Source: Flavobacterium flevense (GTDB taxonomy: Bacteria > Bacteroidota > Bacteroidia > Flavobacteriales > Flavobacteriaceae). Taken from it: a stretch of DNA of 64,000 nucleotides. The position numbers and the translations under genes are program-made. The notes below the pieces were generated by a model. It saw nothing but the letters and a program-made list of their open reading frames with translations. It was not told the origin of the DNA and made no database searches. The DNA is taken from the NCBI RefSeq assembly GCF_900142775.1, contig NZ_FRCC01000001.1, forward strand, positions 62,001-126,000, in the 5' to 3' direction. Below are positions 62,778 through 64,000 of the stretch, piece after piece (position 1 is the first letter of the stretch; each line of letters opens with the position of its first letter).

Positions 62778-62785
62778 CAAATTTA
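62778..62785 (-). promoter_or_regulatory. promoter -7 word TAAATTTG for the SDR gene
   Basis: Exact TAnnTTTG match on the minus strand, 25 bases before the ATG at 62752. Confidence 0.6.
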
Positions 62786-62954
62786 AAGGTTTCGTTTTTT
62801 TTAAATGGTATTAAAAAGTTAAAAAAGGAGTGTCTTTAAATATGATAAGATTTTCTGAAAATTACGTAACAAAAAGTGAGATAAAAAGTATGAATTTTAC
62901 AATTGGAAGGATTTGAGAAAATTCAAGACACATTACAAATTTTAACATCAGAAT

Positions 62955-63827
62955 ATGAAAAAGATAATCTTACTATTTATTGGTCTGGCTACCCTTTTAT
63001 TTGTTGGCTGCAAAAAGCAGGAGAGCAAAGAAGCTGTCGAGGAAAAAGAAACTATTATGGAAACCATAGAAAGTCCCGTGCGTCACGAACCTAAGGAAAA
63101 AGTGGCGTACCAAATGGTAAATACCAAAGAATGGTTAGCAAAAAATAAAACCAATGAAGCCTACTTAAAATTAGTATACGCAGCAAACAGAACTGATGCA
63201 GCTAATTTAAAAAAAATGGATTCTATTATTGTTCCCAAAGACGGTAGTGGTGATATCGAATTTTACATGCCTTTTCCACTGGAAGTGAAGGCTTTGCAAG
63301 ACATAAATAAGATTATTTTATTTTCATACCCTACACAAACTTTTGTTGCTTATGATAAAGGGCGTTTAGTGTATACGGGACCCACAAATATGGGAAGAGA
63401 AAAAGATCCAACTCCCACAGGTTTGTTTTTTACAAATTGGAAAGCAGAAGAAACTACCAGTACTTTTAATGATGAATGGATTTTAAAATGGAATTTTAAT
63501 ATCGAAAATAAACTGGGAGTGGGATTTCATCAATATACTTTACCGGGTTATCCGGCTTCGCATTCTTGTTTAAGATTACAGGAACAGGATGCCCGATATC
63601 TTTATGACTGGGCTGACGAATGGGTTCTTGAAGACAACGAAACCGTTAAGGTAAAAGGAACACCGGTAATTGTTTTTGGGAATTATGATTTTAAAGCGCC
63701 AAAACCCTGGTTGAAACTGGTAGATGATGCTGAAGCACTCGACATTTCGGAAGAAGAAGTCGCCAGAGTGGTGAAGCCTTTTAAAGACAGCATTATGAGT
63801 GAGCAAAAAAAGAGAGCCGCTTTGTAA
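62955..63827 (+). CDS. L,D-transpeptidase (YkuD family) lipoprotein
   Basis: A 290-residue lipoprotein with lipobox FVGCK (Cys19). The YkuD domain (about 118-235) has PTNMGREKDPTPTGLF, His192 in GFHQYTLPGYP and the catalytic Cys205 in SHSCLRL (the usual SHGC Gly is Ser). It would form 3-3 cross-links in peptidoglycan or attach proteins to it. A Glu-rich linker follows the lipid anchor. Converges on the next gene with four bases between stops. Confidence 0.9.
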   Translation: MKKIILLFIGLATLLFVGCKKQESKEAVEEKETIMETIESPVRHEPKEKVAYQMVNTKEWLAKNKTNEAYLKLVYAANRTDAANLKKMDSIIVPKDGSGDIEFYMPFPLEVKALQDINKIILFSYPTQTFVAYDKGRLVYTGPTNMGREKDPTPTGLFFTNWKAEETTSTFNDEWILKWNFNIENKLGVGFHQYTLPGYPASHSCLRLQEQDARYLYDWADEWVLEDNETVKVKGTPVIVFGNYDFKAPKPWLKLVDDAEALDISEEEVARVVKPFKDSIMSEQKKRAAL

Positions 63828-63831
63828 ATAT

Positions 63832-64000
63832 TTATTTTAAATCAACTGTTAATTTATAAATAGCACTTTCAAGAACATCAGAATCTTTGTCTTCACACAG
63901 TAAAAACTGGATTTGATGCTCGGTTTTTGCATATACAGTTAGCCCTTCAAATTTATTTGTTGGGCTAATTTTTTTAGTGAAATCAATTTTCATAGTTTCT
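63832..64000 (-). CDS. truncated gene at the window edge (C-terminal part)
   Basis: Reading leftward from the window edge, one frame is open to TAA at 63832-63834 and encodes about 55 residues (KFEGLTVYAKTEHQIQFLLC, then EDKDSDVLESAIYKLTVDLK). There is an in-frame ATG near 63991, but the sequence looks like the tail of a larger protein that continues beyond the window. Function unknown. Confidence 0.6.
   Translation of the reverse strand, partial: ETMKIDFTKKISPTNKFEGLTVYAKTEHQIQFLLCEDKDSDVLESAIYKLTVDLK

Overview
The window is low-GC, gene-dense chromosomal DNA from a Flavobacteriia (Bacteroidota) bacterium, most likely Flavobacterium or a close relative. The evidence is the Bacteroidota promoter word TAnnTTTG upstream of many genes, a type B type-IX-secretion sorting domain, a fused SecDF, the relA/spoT-fur-purA gene order, many DUF families typical of the phylum, and few Shine-Dalgarno sites. 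No rRNA, tRNA or CRISPR array was seen.

Layout. 1-7.4 kb: an outer-membrane barrel protein, fabH, a YegP-like protein, an orphan ABC ATPase, a lipocalin/OmpA lipoprotein pair and htpG. 7.4-11.1 kb: an accessory, repeat-rich stretch with FRG-domain, GIY-YIG, YdeI-like, DUF4256 and DUF3784 genes. 11.2-19.3 kb: a DUF1800/DUF1501 pair, an EamA transporter, a DoxX-like protein, aquaporin, an M61 peptidase and a DUF4369 lipoprotein. 19.4-25.9 kb: a four-gene overlapping signalling operon (giant hybrid histidine kinase, CheR, CheB, response-regulator kinase) with no chemoreceptor gene. 26-34 kb: a T9SS cargo protein, secDF, mdh and gyrB. 34.4-41 kb: a TrmH-type methylase, a HigBA toxin-antitoxin module flanked by an 87-bp direct duplication, and gatC-gatA-gatB::aspS. 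In the last gene, glutamyl/aspartyl-tRNA amidotransferase subunit B is fused in frame to a complete aspartyl-tRNA synthetase. 41-55 kb: housekeeping and envelope genes (GreA-like, DUF2911, barrel/TPR pair, ftsE, TRIC-type channel, TrmH, relA/spoT, fur, purA, nudK). 55-60 kb: an HMA-AraC fusion regulator, a receiver-only protein, an intact IS4-type element without target duplication, and a short accessory stretch with a nonsense-interrupted lipoprotein, an orphan membrane protein and a possible new antitoxin/toxin-like pair. 60-64 kb: mtaB, a two-domain Sm-like protein, an SDR, an L,D-transpeptidase and a truncated gene at the edge.

The strongest candidate for an unusual system is the GatB-AspRS fusion, a covalent transamidosome. 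It sits in an overlapping operon with GatA and GatC. Its AspRS part carries a His where non-discriminating AspRS enzymes have one, and its linker is encoded by palindromic DNA resembling a dispersed intergenic repeat. Intergenic DNA holds several families of structured repeats. One is a multi-stem flavobacterial element in three divergent copies. Others are a nested palindrome of about 210 bp, hairpins built on CCGCAAATT words, and tandem copies ending in a GAGATTGCTTCG inverted repeat. Two genes (fur and a trmH homologue) have promoter words so close to the ATG that their mRNAs are predicted to be leaderless or nearly so.
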